Positions 52,254-64,000 of a DNA stretch of 64,000 nucleotides are shown piece after piece. Under the pieces are notes generated by a model. It saw only the letters and a list, made by a program, of their open reading frames with translations. It was not told where the DNA came from and made no database searches. The first letter of the stretch is position 1. Each line of letters opens with the position of its first letter. Both the position numbers and the translations under genes were made by a program. The stretch is from Gammaproteobacteria bacterium (GTDB lineage: Bacteria; Pseudomonadota; Gammaproteobacteria; Pseudomonadales; Pseudohongiellaceae): the NCBI GenBank assembly GCA_002706685.1, contig PALV01000022.1, positions 62,001-126,000 of the forward strand. The letters run 5' to 3'.

Positions 52254-53555
52254 ATGGCGCTGGTTCTGCTCGGCATCAATCACAACACGGCCAACGTGGC
52301 ACTCCGTGAGAAGGTGGCATTCCCACCTGAAAAAATGGCGGACGCCATGCAGGGCGTGCGGTCCTTGCAGCATGTGTCTGAAGCTGTGATTGTGTCCACC
52401 TGTAACCGGACCGAGCTGTATATAGATGTCGATATAGAGGGCGACCCGGAGCAGGAGTTCAGCCCCGAACGCATGCAGCAGGAACAGCAGAAGCTGTTGC
52501 AGTGGCTGAGCGACTACCACGGAATTGATGCCACGGAGCTGGGCACCTGCAGTTATTTTCACTGGCGTGAGGACGTGATCCGCCATTTGATGCGGGTCGC
52601 CTGCGGGCTCGATTCCATGGTGCTCGGCGAGCCCCAGATTCTGGGCCAGATCAAGTCCGCGTTTGCAGTTGCCAAAGATCTTGGCGCGGCCGGTTCCGAT
52701 CTCGGCAAGGCCTTTCAGGAAGCCTTCTCCATTGCCAAGGAAGTACGAACCGATACCGCTATCGGCGAGAACCCGGTTTCAGTTGCCTACGCCGCAGTCA
52801 CGCTGGCGGAGCAGATATTCTCTGAATTGCGCAGCCTCAACGCACTGCTGATTGGTGCGGGCCATACCATTGAGCTGGTGGCGCGCCACCTGATTGAGCG
52901 CGGCGTCAAACGAATCGTGATTGCCAACCGGACTCTGGAGAATGCGGTCAAACTGGGAGAAAAGTTTGGTGCGCGCGGCGTCCTGCTGTCGGATATTCCG
53001 GCGGAGCTGGAGCATGCGGATATCATTGTTTCGTCGACCAACAGCCAGTTGCCATTGCTGGGTAAAGGCGCTGTCGAACGGGCGTTGAAGAGCCGCCGAC
53101 ACAAGCCCATGCTGCTGGTCGACCTGGCAGTCCCGCGTGATATCGAACCTGAAGTGGGGCAGATCAGCGATGCCTATCTATACAGCGTTGACGATATCCG
53201 CGACGTGATTGAGGACGGCGTAAAGAGTCGCGCACAGGCGGCCGAGCAGGCCAGCGCCATCATCGAGCGCGGTGTCGAAGAGTATCTGCGTCAATTAAGA
53301 GCCCTGAACGCTGTAGCCACCTTGCGGGCATTTCGCGGCCAGGCTGATGCCATTCGTCAGGCAGAGCTTGAGAAGGCCAGGCGTTCGCTGGAGAAGGGTG
53401 TTGATGCCGAGCAGGTGCTGGAGTCTCTGGCGCGGGGTTTGACCAACAAACTTATCCATACGCCCAGTGTGCAAATGAAAAAAGCCAGCGCCGAAGGACG
53501 TGACGAGGTTGTACGTCTGGTGCAGGAGCTGTATCAATTGGGAGATGAGTCATGA
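52254..53555 (+). CDS. hemA: Glutamyl-tRNA reductase
   Basis: A 433-residue enzyme, first step of C5 tetrapyrrole synthesis. The active-site Cys50 is in STCNRTELY, the block [15 protein letters not shown] is intact, and the NADPH-binding [13 protein letters not shown] follows. The start [10 protein letters not shown] matches the family; an in-frame upstream ATG is rejected. The ORF overlaps prfA by four bases. Confidence 0.96.
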   Translation: MALVLLGINHNTANVALREKVAFPPEKMADAMQGVRSLQHVSEAVIVSTCNRTELYIDVDIEGDPEQEFSPERMQQEQQKLLQWLSDYHGIDATELGTCSYFHWREDVIRHLMRVACGLDSMVLGEPQILGQIKSAFAVAKDLGAAGSDLGKAFQEAFSIAKEVRTDTAIGENPVSVAYAAVTLAEQIFSELRSLNALLIGAGHTIELVARHLIERGVKRIVIANRTLENAVKLGEKFGARGVLLSDIPAELEHADIIVSSTNSQLPLLGKGAVERALKSRRHKPMLLVDLAVPRDIEPEVGQISDAYLYSVDDIRDVIEDGVKSRAQAAEQASAIIERGVEEYLRQLRALNAVATLRAFRGQADAIRQAELEKARRSLEKGVDAEQVLESLARGLTNKLIHTPSVQMKKASAEGRDEVVRLVQELYQLGDES

Positions 53556-54634
53556 AAGAGTCCATCTTTCAGAAACTGGAACATTTAGCGGAGCGCTACC
53601 AGGAGCTACAGGCGCTGCTCAGCGACGCCGAAACGATCGCCGATCAGGATCGTTTTCGCAAACTGTCGCGCGAATTTGCCGATCTGGAGCCGATCGCTCA
53701 GGAATTTGATCGCTATCGCAGTGCTCAGCAGGGTATGACGCAGGCGCAGGAGATGATGCGCGACAGTGACCCGGACATGCGTGCCATGGCTGAAGAAGAG
53801 TACTTCAGCCTGAAAGATTCTCTGCAGGAGCTTGAGCTTTCACTTCAGAAGCTGCTTTTGCCCAAGGATGAGCGTGACACGATGGATGTGTTTCTGGAGG
53901 TGCGCGCTGGCACAGGTGGCGACGAAGCAGCCATCTTTGCTGGTGACCTGTTCAGAATGTATTCACTATATGCGGAGTCCAAAGGCTGGCGCATCGAGAT
54001 TCTGAGCGAGCGACCCGGTGAACATGGCGGTTACAAGGAAATCATTACCCGTGTGGCGGGCAAGAATGTCTATGGACACCTCAAGTTTGAGTCCGGTGCG
54101 CACCGCGTGCAGCGAGTACCCGAAACCGAGACACAGGGGCGTATTCATACCTCTGCCTGCACGGTTGCGATTCTACCCGCCGGCGATGAGATGGAAGAGA
54201 TCGAGCTGAACAAGGCAGATCTGCGCATTGATACCTTCCGTGCCAGTGGTGCCGGTGGTCAGCACGTCAACAAGACCGACTCAGCCATTCGCATTACCCA
54301 TATCCCGACCGGTATCGTGGTCGAGTGTCAGGATGAGCGCTCGCAGCACAAGAATCGCGCGCGCGCCATGTCGCTGCTCAGCGCGCGGCTCAATGACATG
54401 CAGCAGGCAGCTGCTGACAAGGAGCAGTCCGATACCCGTCGGCTGCTGGTGGGTTCTGGCGACCGCTCCGAGCGTATCCGCACCTACAACTATCCGCAGG
54501 GGCGTGTCACCGATCACCGTATAAACCTGACCCTGTACAAACTGTCAGAAGTGCTGTCAGGTGATCTTGATGCGGTGATTCAGCCGCTGATCAATGAATA
54601 CCAGGCCGATCAACTGGCGGAGCTGGCGGCCTGA
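53552..54634 (+). CDS. prfA: Peptide chain release factor 1
   Basis: A 360-residue RF1 with the catalytic GGQ at 235-237 ([12 protein letters not shown]). The codon-reading tripeptide is PET at 190-192, of the RF1 type PxT; E. coli has PAT. RF1 stops translation at UAA and UAG. It is coupled to hemA by ATGA, and prmC, which methylates this GGQ glutamine, starts two bases after the stop. Confidence 0.97.
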   Translation: MKESIFQKLEHLAERYQELQALLSDAETIADQDRFRKLSREFADLEPIAQEFDRYRSAQQGMTQAQEMMRDSDPDMRAMAEEEYFSLKDSLQELELSLQKLLLPKDERDTMDVFLEVRAGTGGDEAAIFAGDLFRMYSLYAESKGWRIEILSERPGEHGGYKEIITRVAGKNVYGHLKFESGAHRVQRVPETETQGRIHTSACTVAILPAGDEMEEIELNKADLRIDTFRASGAGGQHVNKTDSAIRITHIPTGIVVECQDERSQHKNRARAMSLLSARLNDMQQAAADKEQSDTRRLLVGSGDRSERIRTYNYPQGRVTDHRINLTLYKLSEVLSGDLDAVIQPLINEYQADQLAELAA

Positions 54635-54636
54635 CC

Positions 54637-55488
54637 ATGGCCACACTCTCCGTCGGCCAGTTGCTCAGGCAGACGGCCGCCCGGCTGACGCAATCAAGCT
54701 CGCCGCAACTGGATGCCGAACTGTTGCTGGCGAAGGTCATGGGTGTCAGTCGCTCTGGCGTGCTGGCCCGCCTGCGCGATCCGGTCCAGCCCGGAATTCA
54801 GGAAGCCTATGAAGAGCTGATTGCCCGCCGTGAGCTGGGCGAGCCGGTAGCCTATCTGCTTGGTCGCCAGGGGTTCTGGAGTCTGGAGCTGGATGTCACG
54901 CCGGATGTGCTGATACCCAGACCCGAGACCGAACTGCTGGTGGAAAGCTGTTTGCAGATTGCAGGGCCTGACGCCGCTGACTTTACTGTCGCCGATCTGG
55001 GTACCGGGTCGGGTGCCATTGCCCTGGCTCTGGCAGTAGAACGTCCGGCCTGGCAGGTCTATGCCACCGATCGTAGTGAGACGGCGCTGGCCGTCGCAGC
55101 TGCCAATGCCCGCCGGTTGTCACTGTCCGATCGAATCGAGTTTCGTCAGGGGGACTGGTGCGCGGCGCTGCCCGATGGGCTTGAACTCGACATTCTTGTC
55201 AGTAATCCGCCTTATATTGACCCGGAGGATCCGCATCTGAGCCAGGGCGCGCTGCCTTTTGAGCCTCTGTCAGCACTGCGTTCAGATGAGTATGGGCTGC
55301 GTGATATTCGTTTGATAGTGCAGCAGTCGCTGGCCGTGCTGAAGCCGGCTGGCTGGCTTCTGCTTGAACATGGGTATAATCAGGGCGCCGCCGCGCGACA
55401 GTTGATGGAGCAACATAAATTTAATCAAGTGCGGACCGTTAAGGACCTGGCGGGTCTGGATCGGGTGACGCTGGGGTGTCGATCATGA
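54637..55488 (+). CDS. prmC: Release-factor glutamine methyltransferase PrmC
   Basis: A 283-residue SAM methyltransferase. DLGTGSGAIAL at 120-130 binds SAM, and NPPY at 190-193 is the glutamine-binding motif. RPETE (95-99) is typical. It methylates the GGQ glutamine of RF1 and RF2. moeB overlaps its stop. Confidence 0.96.
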   Translation: MATLSVGQLLRQTAARLTQSSSPQLDAELLLAKVMGVSRSGVLARLRDPVQPGIQEAYEELIARRELGEPVAYLLGRQGFWSLELDVTPDVLIPRPETELLVESCLQIAGPDAADFTVADLGTGSGAIALALAVERPAWQVYATDRSETALAVAAANARRLSLSDRIEFRQGDWCAALPDGLELDILVSNPPYIDPEDPHLSQGALPFEPLSALRSDEYGLRDIRLIVQQSLAVLKPAGWLLLEHGYNQGAAARQLMEQHKFNQVRTVKDLAGLDRVTLGCRS

Positions 55489-56240
55489 ATGACGAGCAGC
55501 TGCTACGCTACAGTCGGCAGATCATGCTGCCAAATATGGATATCGCCGGTCAGCAGCGACTGCTGGACGCGAGCGTGCTTATCGTGGGAATGGGCGGGCT
55601 GGGAAGTCCGGTTGCCATGTATCTGGCTGCTGCTGGCGTCGGCAAACTCGTGCTGGTCGATGATGACGAGGTAGAGCTCAGCAATCTACAGCGCCAGATC
55701 GCACACACCACCGATCGCATCGGACAATCAAAAGTGGCCTCCGCGCAGCAGACGCTGCAGGCGCTCAATCCGGACGTTCAGATTGAGACACTGACGACAC
55801 GGCTGGATGCGCAGACGCTGCAGGCGCAGATCGATCGTGGCGTCGATCTGGTCGTGGATGCCTGTGATAATTTTGCCACGCGCTTCATGATCAATCGGGC
55901 CTGCGTGCAGAATAAACTGCCACTGGTGTCTGGTGCCGCCATCCGTCTGGAAGGACAGCTTGCCGTGTTTGATACCCGTCGCGACAACAGCCCCTGCTAT
56001 CAATGTCTGTATCGTGAGGGCGGTGACGACGAGCAGATGAGCTGCGCCCGCAATGGTGTTCTATCGCCAGTTGTGGGCATCATAGGCACCATGCAGGCAC
56101 TTGAGGCAATAAAAGTGATTGCCGGTATCGGCCAGGATTTGTGCGGCAAGTTGCTGATTTTTGACGCCATTGACAGCCAATGGCGGACGTTGAAGTTACC
56201 ACGCGATCCCGCCTGCGCCGTGTGCGCAGTGCGCGCTTGA
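55485..56240 (+). CDS. moeB: Molybdopterin-synthase adenylyltransferase MoeB (ThiF/HesA family)
   Basis: A 251-residue E1-like enzyme. It has the ATP-binding GMGGLGSPVAMYLAAAGVG, the invariant LSNLQRQI, and zinc-binding CYQCLY and CAVC pairs. It adenylates the C-terminus of a small sulfur carrier such as MoaD. ThiF for thiamine is the close alternative; the hemA-prfA-prmC-moeB order supports MoeB. The ATG overlapping the prmC stop is used, with GGGGTG upstream; a GTG three codons earlier is possible. Confidence 0.85.
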   Translation: MNDEQLLRYSRQIMLPNMDIAGQQRLLDASVLIVGMGGLGSPVAMYLAAAGVGKLVLVDDDEVELSNLQRQIAHTTDRIGQSKVASAQQTLQALNPDVQIETLTTRLDAQTLQAQIDRGVDLVVDACDNFATRFMINRACVQNKLPLVSGAAIRLEGQLAVFDTRRDNSPCYQCLYREGGDDEQMSCARNGVLSPVVGIIGTMQALEAIKVIAGIGQDLCGKLLIFDAIDSQWRTLKLPRDPACAVCAVRA

Positions 56241-56306
56241 TGCTGCAAATGCTCAGGCGCTATGATGCGGGCCATATTTCGAATTCAGAAGACAGGCTGC
56301 TAATAC

Positions 56307-58112
56307 ATGCAAACAAAAGATTCAGACCAGAGTAATCCCGATGCTCCGAACCAGGAAGCAGAAGATCAGGTAAACCAGGAACAGCAAGACCAGACGCAAA
56401 ACAAGCAGGAACAGCAGGACCCAGAGCAGGCAGGCCAGGAGCCGCATAACAGCGAGCAGGAAGCCCCATCGCAGCAAAGCCAGCAAGCAGCGCCACAGCT
56501 GCAGAATGCCTCCGAACCGGAACAACCGGCGGACGAGCACCCTGTTGAGGACAGCCAGAGCGCAGAAGCTGCCAGCGTCGAGTCTGACAATAGCCCGGTG
56601 GCTGAACAGCAGCCCGCAGCCGATCAGAAAGAGGAGCCAGCACCAGAGCCTGAGACTGCTCAGGAGCCAGCCACAGAGTTGGATCAGCAGCAGAAATCTG
56701 TAGCAGAGTCTGAAGGTATGCTGGCGACAACTGCGCAGCCAGTAACAGATGAAGAATCAGGCGAGGGGCAGCCCGACTCTGAATCAACAGAATCTGATGC
56801 GCCAACAACACCGGAGGCGCCCGCAAAACAGCCTGCCCCCAAAGTACAATTCAGCAGTTTTGATCTGGCAGAACCACTTGCCAAAGCCATTAGCGATCTT
56901 GGTTTTGAGTATTGCACGCCAATCCAGGCCCAGAGTCTGCGTTATACACTGGTTGGTTATGATGTGACTGGCAAGGCCCAGACCGGCACGGGCAAAACAG
57001 CGGCATTCCTGATCACGCTGATCAATGACATGCTTAAGAATCCGATAACCGAACAGCGCTACGCCGGCGAACCAAGGGCTCTGGTGCTGGCGCCGACGCG
57101 GGAGCTGGTCATTCAGATTGCCAATGATGCGACTGATCTGTGCAAACACAGTGACCTGCGCGTTGTCACCCTTGTGGGTGGTGAGGATTATCAGAAACAG
57201 CTGCGGGCAGTCGACAAACGCCCCGTCGATATTGTGGTGGCGACGCCGGGCCGTCTGATCGATTTTCTGCAGAATGAACATCTGTATCTCGGGCTGGTTG
57301 AGCTGCTGGTTATTGATGAGGCCGATCGCATGCTGGATATGGGTTTTATCCCGCAGGTTCGCAACATCGTGGCGCGCACCCCGCACAAAGACTGCCGTCA
57401 GACCCTGCTGTTCAGTGCGACTTTTACGCCAGAAATTCTGGAACTGACGTCGCGCTGGGCCATGGATCCGGTGATGATCGAAATCGAGCCCGAGCGTGTT
57501 GCCACTGACACGGTCGAGCAGATCGTCTATCTGGTCACCAGCGACGACAAATACAAGCTGCTGTACAACCTGATCGGCCTGCAGGGATCCGAGAAGGTGA
57601 TTGTGTTCAGCAATCGTCGCGACCAGGTGCGCAAGCTGGCTGACAATCTGCACCGCAATGGTGTCAGCTGTGGATTGTTGTCCGGTGAAATTGCGCAGAA
57701 AAAACGTGTAAAAACCCTGGAAGATTTTCGTGAAGGCAAGTTGAAGGTGCTGGTAGCGACGGACGTGGCAGGCCGTGGTCTGCACATTGATGATGTGACG
57801 CATGTCATCAATTACACACTGCCGGAGGAGGCGGAGGATTACGTACACCGCATCGGCAGAACCGGGCGGGCGGGCGCTACCGGAACTTCAATCAGTTTTG
57901 CCTGCGAGGAAGATTCTTTCCTGCTGCCGAATATCGAATCGAAGCTGGGTCAGAAACTGCCTTGCGTGCACCCCGACAGTCGCTTGCTCACCGATCCACC
58001 GGCTTTTACGCGGGAGTCCAAGTTTAAGGATGAGTCCAAGCCAGCTGGACGCGGCGGGCGTGGTGGCAAGCCGTCCGGTGGCGGTGGCGGACGCCCACGG
58101 CCGCGCCGCTAG
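56307..58112 (+). CDS. rhlB: DEAD-box RNA helicase RhlB with long acidic/Gln-rich N-terminal extension
   Basis: A 601-residue RhlB-type helicase. Residues 1-178 are low complexity, almost only Gln, Glu, Ala, Pro, Ser and Asp. The core starts [14 protein letters not shown], with Q motif YCTPIQ, Walker A AQTGTGKT (224-231), DEAD box as [11 protein letters not shown], and motif [16 protein letters not shown] Gly/Arg-rich tail may bind RNA. RhlB unwinds RNA, with RNase E in E. coli. The first ATG is in line with the extension, since the reading frame and codon use remain good throughout. Confidence 0.88.
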   Translation: MQTKDSDQSNPDAPNQEAEDQVNQEQQDQTQNKQEQQDPEQAGQEPHNSEQEAPSQQSQQAAPQLQNASEPEQPADEHPVEDSQSAEAASVESDNSPVAEQQPAADQKEEPAPEPETAQEPATELDQQQKSVAESEGMLATTAQPVTDEESGEGQPDSESTESDAPTTPEAPAKQPAPKVQFSSFDLAEPLAKAISDLGFEYCTPIQAQSLRYTLVGYDVTGKAQTGTGKTAAFLITLINDMLKNPITEQRYAGEPRALVLAPTRELVIQIANDATDLCKHSDLRVVTLVGGEDYQKQLRAVDKRPVDIVVATPGRLIDFLQNEHLYLGLVELLVIDEADRMLDMGFIPQVRNIVARTPHKDCRQTLLFSATFTPEILELTSRWAMDPVMIEIEPERVATDTVEQIVYLVTSDDKYKLLYNLIGLQGSEKVIVFSNRRDQVRKLADNLHRNGVSCGLLSGEIAQKKRVKTLEDFREGKLKVLVATDVAGRGLHIDDVTHVINYTLPEEAEDYVHRIGRTGRAGATGTSISFACEEDSFLLPNIESKLGQKLPCVHPDSRLLTDPPAFTRESKFKDESKPAGRGGRGGKPSGGGGGRPRPRR

Positions 58113-58121
58113 ATCCAGGGA

Positions 58122-58466
58122 TTATGCGCCGCGACGGGCGCCATGTGACTCGAGAATTTCCATGTAGGGTGCAGCACGACGATGCTGCGCCAGATGGTCC
58201 AGAAACGTGGCGCCACTTTCGAGCGTGACATTGATGTCGTGGCCAGCTTCGACAAAGAAAGGAACGAAGCGGGTGAATTGCTCGGGCAGCATGCCGCGGT
58301 AGGCTTTGAGCAAAATGTGGTAATCAGCCGGCACGCCCTCGGGTGGCTCCAGGCTCAAGAAAGCCTTGATGCGCTCATCTGACCATTCTTCATTGCGAGT
58401 GGCAGGCTGAGTGCGTTCTTTGCCGGTTTTTTTCTCTTCAATCATGGTGTCATCCGTTTGGCTCAC
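58122..58466 (-). CDS. PA4642-family conserved protein
   Basis: A 114-residue soluble protein with a polar N-terminus of about 25 residues. A conserved core follows: DERIKAFLSLEPPEGVPADYHILLKAYRGMLPEQFTRFVPFFVEAGHD, ending AAPYMEILESHGA. The family is conserved in Pseudomonas-type bacteria, often near gat or tpl genes, without known function. The GTG start used is preceded by TGGGG; an ATG seven codons in is possible. It converges on rhlB with a nine-base gap. Confidence 0.75.
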   Translation of the reverse strand: MSQTDDTMIEEKKTGKERTQPATRNEEWSDERIKAFLSLEPPEGVPADYHILLKAYRGMLPEQFTRFVPFFVEAGHDINVTLESGATFLDHLAQHRRAAPYMEILESHGARRGA

Positions 58467-58511
58467 CCCAGGCAGTCCGGCTATTTGCCGCGACTGTCTG
58501 GAGCGATGGGC

Positions 58512-59945
58512 TTATTCGCTGAGCTTCTTGCGCAGCAGTTCGTTCAATTGAGCAGGGTTGGCCTTACCCTTGGAAATCTTCATGGCCTGACCAACAAAGT
58601 ATCCAAACACGGCTTCCTTACCGCCTTTGTATTGTGCGACCTGGTCCGGGTTGGCGGCGATCACATCATCCACCAGCTTTTCTATGGCACCTGTGTCTGT
58701 GACCTGCTTCAGTCCGCGTGACTCGATAATCTGGTCGACATCAGATTCGCCTTCGGTCAGCGCTTCAAACACGGTCTTGGCGATCTTGCCGGAGATGGTG
58801 TTGTCCTTGATGCGGCTGATCAATGTGCCCAGCTGGGTCGGCGTGACCGGACTCTGCTGGATATCAAGATCCTGCTTGTTCAACAGCCCCAGCAGGTCGA
58901 CGGTCACCCAGTTGGCTGACAGCTTGGCGTCTCCGCACAGCTGCGCGACCTGTTCAAAGTAATCGGCCATGGCACGGCTGCTGGTCAATACATCGGCATC
59001 ATACTCGCTAAGGCCGTACTGTTTAACAAAGCGGCTGCAGCGCGCGTCTGGCAGCTCTGGCATGGTCGCACGGACGGCATCGATATACGCATCATCGATC
59101 ACAACAGGCAGCAGGTCAGGCTCGGGGAAGTAACGGTAGTCGTTGGCGACTTCCTTGCTGCGCATCGAGCGGGTCTCGTCACGATCGGAGTCATACAGGC
59201 GGGTTTCCTGAATGACGCGGCCGCCATCTTCGATCAGGTCAATCTGGCGCTGTACTTCATGGTTGATGGCTTTCTCGACAAAGCGGAACGAGTTGATGTT
59301 TTTGATCTCGGTGCGTGTGCCAAATTCTGTCTCACCCTTGCGTCGTACCGATACGTTGGCGTCACAGCGCATGGAGCCCTGAGACATGTTGCCGTCGGAG
59401 ATGCCCAGATAAAGAATAATTGAGTGCAGTTTCTTCAGGTAGGCAACCGCCTCTTTGGCGTTGCGCAGATCAGGCTCCGATACTATTTCCAGCAGCGGTG
59501 TTCCCGCCCGGTTAAGGTCGATACCGGACATGCCCTGAAAATCTTCATGCAAGGATTTGCCAGCATCTTCTTCGATGTGGGCGCGGGTAATGCCAATGAC
59601 CTTTTCTGAGCCATCATCCATCACAATGCGCAGGCTGCCTTTGCCAACGGTTGGGTGGTCCAGCTGGCTGATCTGATAGCCTTTGGGCAGGTCAGGGTAG
59701 AAGTAATTCTTGCGGTCAAATACCGAGCGCTTGCCGATTTCTGCGTCTACCGCCAGTCCGAATGACACAGCCATCCGCAGAACTTCCTCGTTCATGACTG
59801 GTAGCGTGCCTGGTAGCGCCAGGTCGTATATATTGGCCTGGGTATTCGGTTCTGCACCGAATGCAGTGCTGCTGCCGGAAAACAGTTTGCTGGCAGTTGC
59901 CAGCTGCACGTGCACTTCAAGACCGATGACGGTTTCCCAACTCAT
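58512..59945 (-). CDS. gatB: Asp-tRNA(Asn)/Glu-tRNA(Gln) amidotransferase subunit B
   Basis: A 477-residue tRNA-binding kinase subunit. It has the N-terminal [13 protein letters not shown] and [15 protein letters not shown], and the C-terminal YqeY-like domain. GatB phosphorylates the misacylated tRNA and passes ammonia from GatA. Its ATG overlaps the gatA stop by one base. Confidence 0.97.
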   Translation of the reverse strand: MSWETVIGLEVHVQLATASKLFSGSSTAFGAEPNTQANIYDLALPGTLPVMNEEVLRMAVSFGLAVDAEIGKRSVFDRKNYFYPDLPKGYQISQLDHPTVGKGSLRIVMDDGSEKVIGITRAHIEEDAGKSLHEDFQGMSGIDLNRAGTPLLEIVSEPDLRNAKEAVAYLKKLHSIILYLGISDGNMSQGSMRCDANVSVRRKGETEFGTRTEIKNINSFRFVEKAINHEVQRQIDLIEDGGRVIQETRLYDSDRDETRSMRSKEVANDYRYFPEPDLLPVVIDDAYIDAVRATMPELPDARCSRFVKQYGLSEYDADVLTSSRAMADYFEQVAQLCGDAKLSANWVTVDLLGLLNKQDLDIQQSPVTPTQLGTLISRIKDNTISGKIAKTVFEALTEGESDVDQIIESRGLKQVTDTGAIEKLVDDVIAANPDQVAQYKGGKEAVFGYFVGQAMKISKGKANPAQLNELLRKKLSE

Positions 59946-61396
59946 TATTTAACCTCCGGTCGGCGCTGATGCCAGTCTGTGTTCAACTGGAACTGATGGG
60001 CGACATTCAGCAGTCGTGCCTCTGAAAACGCCGGTCCGACCAACTGCATGCCAATTGGCAATCCCTGCAGCATACCTGCTGGCAGGGACATGCCAGGGAT
60101 GCCGGCCAGGTTGACGGCGATCGTGTAAATGTCTTCCAGATACATGGTGACCGGATCGGCATTTTTCTCACCAAGCTTGAAGGCTGTGTGGGGTGAGGTC
60201 GGTCCCAGGATGACGTCTACAGACTTGAAGGCTTCATCAAAATCCTGCTTGATCAAGCGGCGGATTTTCTGCGCCTTCTTGTAATAGGCATCATAGTAAC
60301 CTGCAGACAGTGCGTAAGTGCCTACCATGATGCGACGTTTGACTTCGTCACCAAAGCCTTCGCTGCGGCTGCGCTTGTACAGGTCTTCAAGGTTCACCGG
60401 GTTTTCGGCGCGATGGCCAAAGCGCACTCCGTCATAACGCGACAGGTTTGCTGAAGCCTCTGCAGGTGCCACGACGTAATACGCAGGCACCGACAGGTGA
60501 TTGTGCGGCAGATCAACCTCGGTCACGCTGGCGCCGAGGCTTTCCAGTACTTTGATGGCATCCTGCAGAATGGTCTGCACAGCTGGGTTCAGGTCAGCGG
60601 TGAAGTGATCACGAGGCAGGCCGATACGCAGACCTTTCAGGGACTGCTGCAGATGTGCTGTGAAATCTTCGGCCGGATGGTCCAGGCTGGTGGAGTCACG
60701 TGAGTCCAGTCCGGCAATGGCGTTCATCATCAGCGCTGCGTCTTCTGCACTTTTGCTTAGCGGACCAGCCTGGTCAAGACTGGAGGCAAACGCGATCATG
60801 CCAAAACGGGATACTCGTCCGTAGGTTGGTTTCAAACCTGTAATGCCGCAGAAAGATGCGGGCTGGCGAATTGATCCGCCGGTGTCGGTACCGGTCGCGA
60901 TGGCACACAGATCAGCGGCTACCGCGGCGGCGGAACCGCCCGATGATCCACCAGGTACGCGACTGCTGTCCCATGGGTTGCGAACAGGTCCGTAGTAACT
61001 GGTCTCGTTGGATGAACCCATCGCAAATTCATCCATGTTGGTTTTACCCAGCGTGACAGCGCCGGCCTGTTGGAGACGTTCAACAACACTGGCATCGTAG
61101 GGCGACACAAAATTATGCAGCATGCGCGAGCCGCAGGTTGTCAGCACATCGCGCGTACAGAAGATGTCTTTGTGGGCAATGGGTATGCCGGTGAAAGGAG
61201 TACTATTGCCAGCGGCGCGCTGTTTGTCAGCTTCGGCCGCCTGTTTCAGTGCCTGCTCTTTGCACACGGTGATGTAGGCATTGAGATCCGGATTCAGTTT
61301 TTCGATGCGATCCAGATAGGCCTGAGTCAGTTCAACGCTGGAAACGTCTTTGCGGTCCAGGGCTGCGCTCAGCTCTGCTACAGTTTTGCTTAACAT
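59945..61396 (-). CDS. gatA: Asp-tRNA(Asn)/Glu-tRNA(Gln) amidotransferase subunit A
   Basis: A 483-residue amidase that frees ammonia from glutamine. The catalytic triad Lys76 (AHKDI), Ser151 (GGSSGGS) and nucleophile Ser175 (DTGGSIRQP) is complete. Having GatCAB suggests that Asn-tRNA, Gln-tRNA or both are made by transamidation. The ORF lies 26 bases after gatC. Confidence 0.97.
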   Translation of the reverse strand: MLSKTVAELSAALDRKDVSSVELTQAYLDRIEKLNPDLNAYITVCKEQALKQAAEADKQRAAGNSTPFTGIPIAHKDIFCTRDVLTTCGSRMLHNFVSPYDASVVERLQQAGAVTLGKTNMDEFAMGSSNETSYYGPVRNPWDSSRVPGGSSGGSAAAVAADLCAIATGTDTGGSIRQPASFCGITGLKPTYGRVSRFGMIAFASSLDQAGPLSKSAEDAALMMNAIAGLDSRDSTSLDHPAEDFTAHLQQSLKGLRIGLPRDHFTADLNPAVQTILQDAIKVLESLGASVTEVDLPHNHLSVPAYYVVAPAEASANLSRYDGVRFGHRAENPVNLEDLYKRSRSEGFGDEVKRRIMVGTYALSAGYYDAYYKKAQKIRRLIKQDFDEAFKSVDVILGPTSPHTAFKLGEKNADPVTMYLEDIYTIAVNLAGIPGMSLPAGMLQGLPIGMQLVGPAFSEARLLNVAHQFQLNTDWHQRRPEVK

Positions 61397-61422
61397 GAAA
61401 GGGTGATCCTTGCTCGTTGGCG

Positions 61423-61710
61423 TTACTCAATGACTTTGGGAACCAGGTACAGACCATTCTCTGTGGCAGGTGCGATCTGCTGCAGTCGATCCCGCTGATT
61501 GGTCTCGGTCACCTGGTCCGGCCGCAGCCGCTGGGTGGCATCGAACGGGTGCGCCATCGGAGTGACGGCGCTGGTGTCGATGCTTTGCATCTGGTCGATC
61601 ATGGTGAGAATGTTGGAGATGCGACTGGTCACTTCATCGATGTCGGGCTGTTTGATTTGCAGTCTTGCCAGATGTGCAATTTTTTCCACATCAGTGTTGT
61701 CCAAAGCCAT
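61423..61710 (-). CDS. gatC: Asp-tRNA(Asn)/Glu-tRNA(Gln) amidotransferase subunit C
   Basis: A 95-residue small subunit with the family core [34 protein letters not shown]. It stabilises GatA-GatB. It is first of the gatCAB operon and divergent from mreB across a 321-base gap. That gap (61711-62031) shows AT-rich stretches near 61840 and 61925 where promoters may lie, but no site I can support. Confidence 0.94.
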   Translation of the reverse strand: MALDNTDVEKIAHLARLQIKQPDIDEVTSRISNILTMIDQMQSIDTSAVTPMAHPFDATQRLRPDQVTETNQRDRLQQIAPATENGLYLVPKVIE

Positions 61711-61911
61711 TCATGAACTCCCTTAGTGTGCGATAATGCGCGCTTTCCCGACGGCCGGGGATGACTGCAACGCGGGCATGTTTTGATACTTGCCCTATCA
61801 TCTGAGCGTTGCTAGAGTGCATACCTTATTGCTGGAGAAACCGTGATTATACGGGATTTAGGCCGGTCTAGGGCAACAGTTTCCTTCCCCTGGAAGACGA
61901 TCGTTCGCTGA

Positions 61912-63072
<1,161 letters not shown>

Positions 63073-63088
63073 TTGACAGACAGAGGTT

Positions 63089-64000
63089 CTGGCTATTAAA
63101 CCCTTATTTACAAAAGGTGTATCGCTTGAATACCGCCTGGTAGCGTTTGTTCTGCTGGCGGTATTGGTCATGTTTGCGGATCGGCGCTACGACTATCTGG
63201 ATAGATTCCGTTTTACCGTCGCCTATCTGAGCACACCCATCTACTGGGTTGCTGATATCCCCACCCGTGTTTCGCTGTGGATCGATGATGTTTTCGTTTC
63301 GCAGCGGGATCTGATCGAAGAAAATGCCCAACTGCGCCAGGAACTGCTGTTTGCCCAGCGTGAACTGCAATTGCTGGCGGGTCTTGCCAGCGAAAACAGC
63401 CGTCTGCGTGACCTGCAGGCAGCATCGCAGACCGTGCAGGGACGAGCAGTCACCGCTGAAATCATCAATGTATCCAACGACCCCGGCGCGCGGCGTGTGC
63501 TGATCAACCGTGGCGCCCACAATGGCGTGTTCGAGGGTCAGGCTGTGCTGGATGCACATGGTCTGATGGGCCAGGTGGTCGAAGTGCTGCCTTTTACCAG
63601 CTGGGTCCTCCTGATCACCGACTCCCGCCACGGTACACCCGTTCAGGTGAATCGCAATGGTGAGCGTGCCATTGCCCGCGGCAGCCGCAGTGATGTGGCC
63701 GGCCTGGAACTGGAGTTTGTTCCTGATACGGCTGATATTGTCGTGGGTGACCTGTTGGTCAGCTCCGGACTGGGGCAGCGTTTCCCCAAAGATTATCCGG
63801 TGGCCGAAGTCACCAGTGTTGTTCATGACCCGGGTCAGGCGTTTGCCGTCATCAGGGCCCGGCCGTTGGCGCAGATGGACAGGACACGGCATGTGATGCT
63901 GGTGATTCCCGACGACGAAGTGATCAGTAGTGTGCCGGTTCCGGATGATTTTCTGGGTGCGGGCCCTGGTGAACTGCCGGTCACCGAGGAGGTGTCAGTG
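63089..64000 (+). CDS. mreC: Rod-shape protein MreC (3' end outside the window)
   Basis: About 300 residues fit MreC: a short basic start (IKPLFTKGVSLEYR), one membrane helix (about 15-30), a coiled coil (DLIEENAQLRQELLFAQRELQLL) and the periplasmic beta domains with INRGAHNGVFEGQAVLDAHGLMGQV. The frame has no ATG, GTG or TTG before the helix. Between the in-frame stop at 63074 and the helix only CTG (63089) and ATT (63095) could start it; AGAGG lies upstream. The gene continues past the right edge, so the C-terminus is unseen. Confidence 0.85.
   Translation, partial: MAIKPLFTKGVSLEYRLVAFVLLAVLVMFADRRYDYLDRFRFTVAYLSTPIYWVADIPTRVSLWIDDVFVSQRDLIEENAQLRQELLFAQRELQLLAGLASENSRLRDLQAASQTVQGRAVTAEIINVSNDPGARRVLINRGAHNGVFEGQAVLDAHGLMGQVVEVLPFTSWVLLITDSRHGTPVQVNRNGERAIARGSRSDVAGLELEFVPDTADIVVGDLLVSSGLGQRFPKDYPVAEVTSVVHDPGQAFAVIRARPLAQMDRTRHVMLVIPDDEVISSVPVPDDFLGAGPGELPVTEEVSV

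Noticed and set aside
56784..57848. 354-codon open frame opposite rhlB
   Set aside because: The plus-strand helicase motifs are complete; the antisense translation looks like no known family.

Overview
The window is ordinary, gene-dense chromosome of a gammaproteobacterium, probably a marine or halotolerant one. The housekeeping blocks follow orders seen in Pseudomonas and its relatives: glyA-nrdR-ribD-ribE-ribB-ribH-nusB-thiL-pgpA-ribA; dxs-ispA-xseB; TPR lipoprotein-lolB-ispE-tRNA-Gln-prs-rplY-pth-ychF facing away from hemA-prfA-prmC-moeB; and gatBAC next to mreBC. No phage, plasmid, CRISPR array, rRNA operon or complete insertion sequence was seen. The species cannot be named from the sequence alone.

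Left part (1-17 kb, mostly minus strand). The edge holds the end of an MSHA-type pilus locus (mshM, start of mshL). Next is a 948-residue exported protein made of four tandem modules. Then comes a photoactive yellow protein gene (pyp) coupled to its p-coumarate:CoA ligase (pcl), with a Sel1-repeat protein and a second adenylate-forming enzyme upstream. After tRNA-Pro and a DoxX-type membrane protein there is a four-gene operon for glucosylglycerate metabolism: glycerate kinase, HAD phosphatase, glucosyl-3-phosphoglycerate synthase and a GH13_18 phosphorylase. Together these could make, break down and recycle the compatible solute. Facing it is a small primosome module: a protein with three DnaT-type domains, overlapped by a lambda-P-like gene.

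Middle (17-34.6 kb). This holds ettA, then the riboflavin operon with a RibB-X fusion whose GTP cyclohydrolase half lacks its zinc cysteines, and a separate intact ribA at the operon's end. Converging on it are btuF-cobO (cobalamin) and dxs-ispA-xseB (isoprenoid precursors). A glycosyltransferase, a two-helix membrane protein and a 2-oxoglutarate/iron oxygenase follow as a short operon.

Accessory stretch (34.8-44.8 kb). It is rich in exported proteins. There are two paralogous proteins with a PRTP-GKPD-GxW signature, one beside a DUF6152-like protein. An operon encodes a cytochrome c'-like lipoprotein, a HupE/UreJ-like membrane protein and a membrane-anchored protein. An FbpABC ferric-iron importer lies behind a good Fur box.

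Right part (44.8-64 kb). This is translation, envelope and cofactor housekeeping with tRNA-Met and tRNA-Gln. A 19-bp perfect inverted repeat (MITE-like) lies in the hemA upstream region, and rhlB carries a long acidic/Gln-rich N-terminal extension. The window ends inside mreC, which seems to lack a conventional start codon.

The most notable items are the PYP chromophore module without a visible tyrosine ammonia-lyase, the closed glucosylglycerate cycle with an NtrC-like palindrome in front of it, and the cytochrome/HupE/anchor operon of unknown role.
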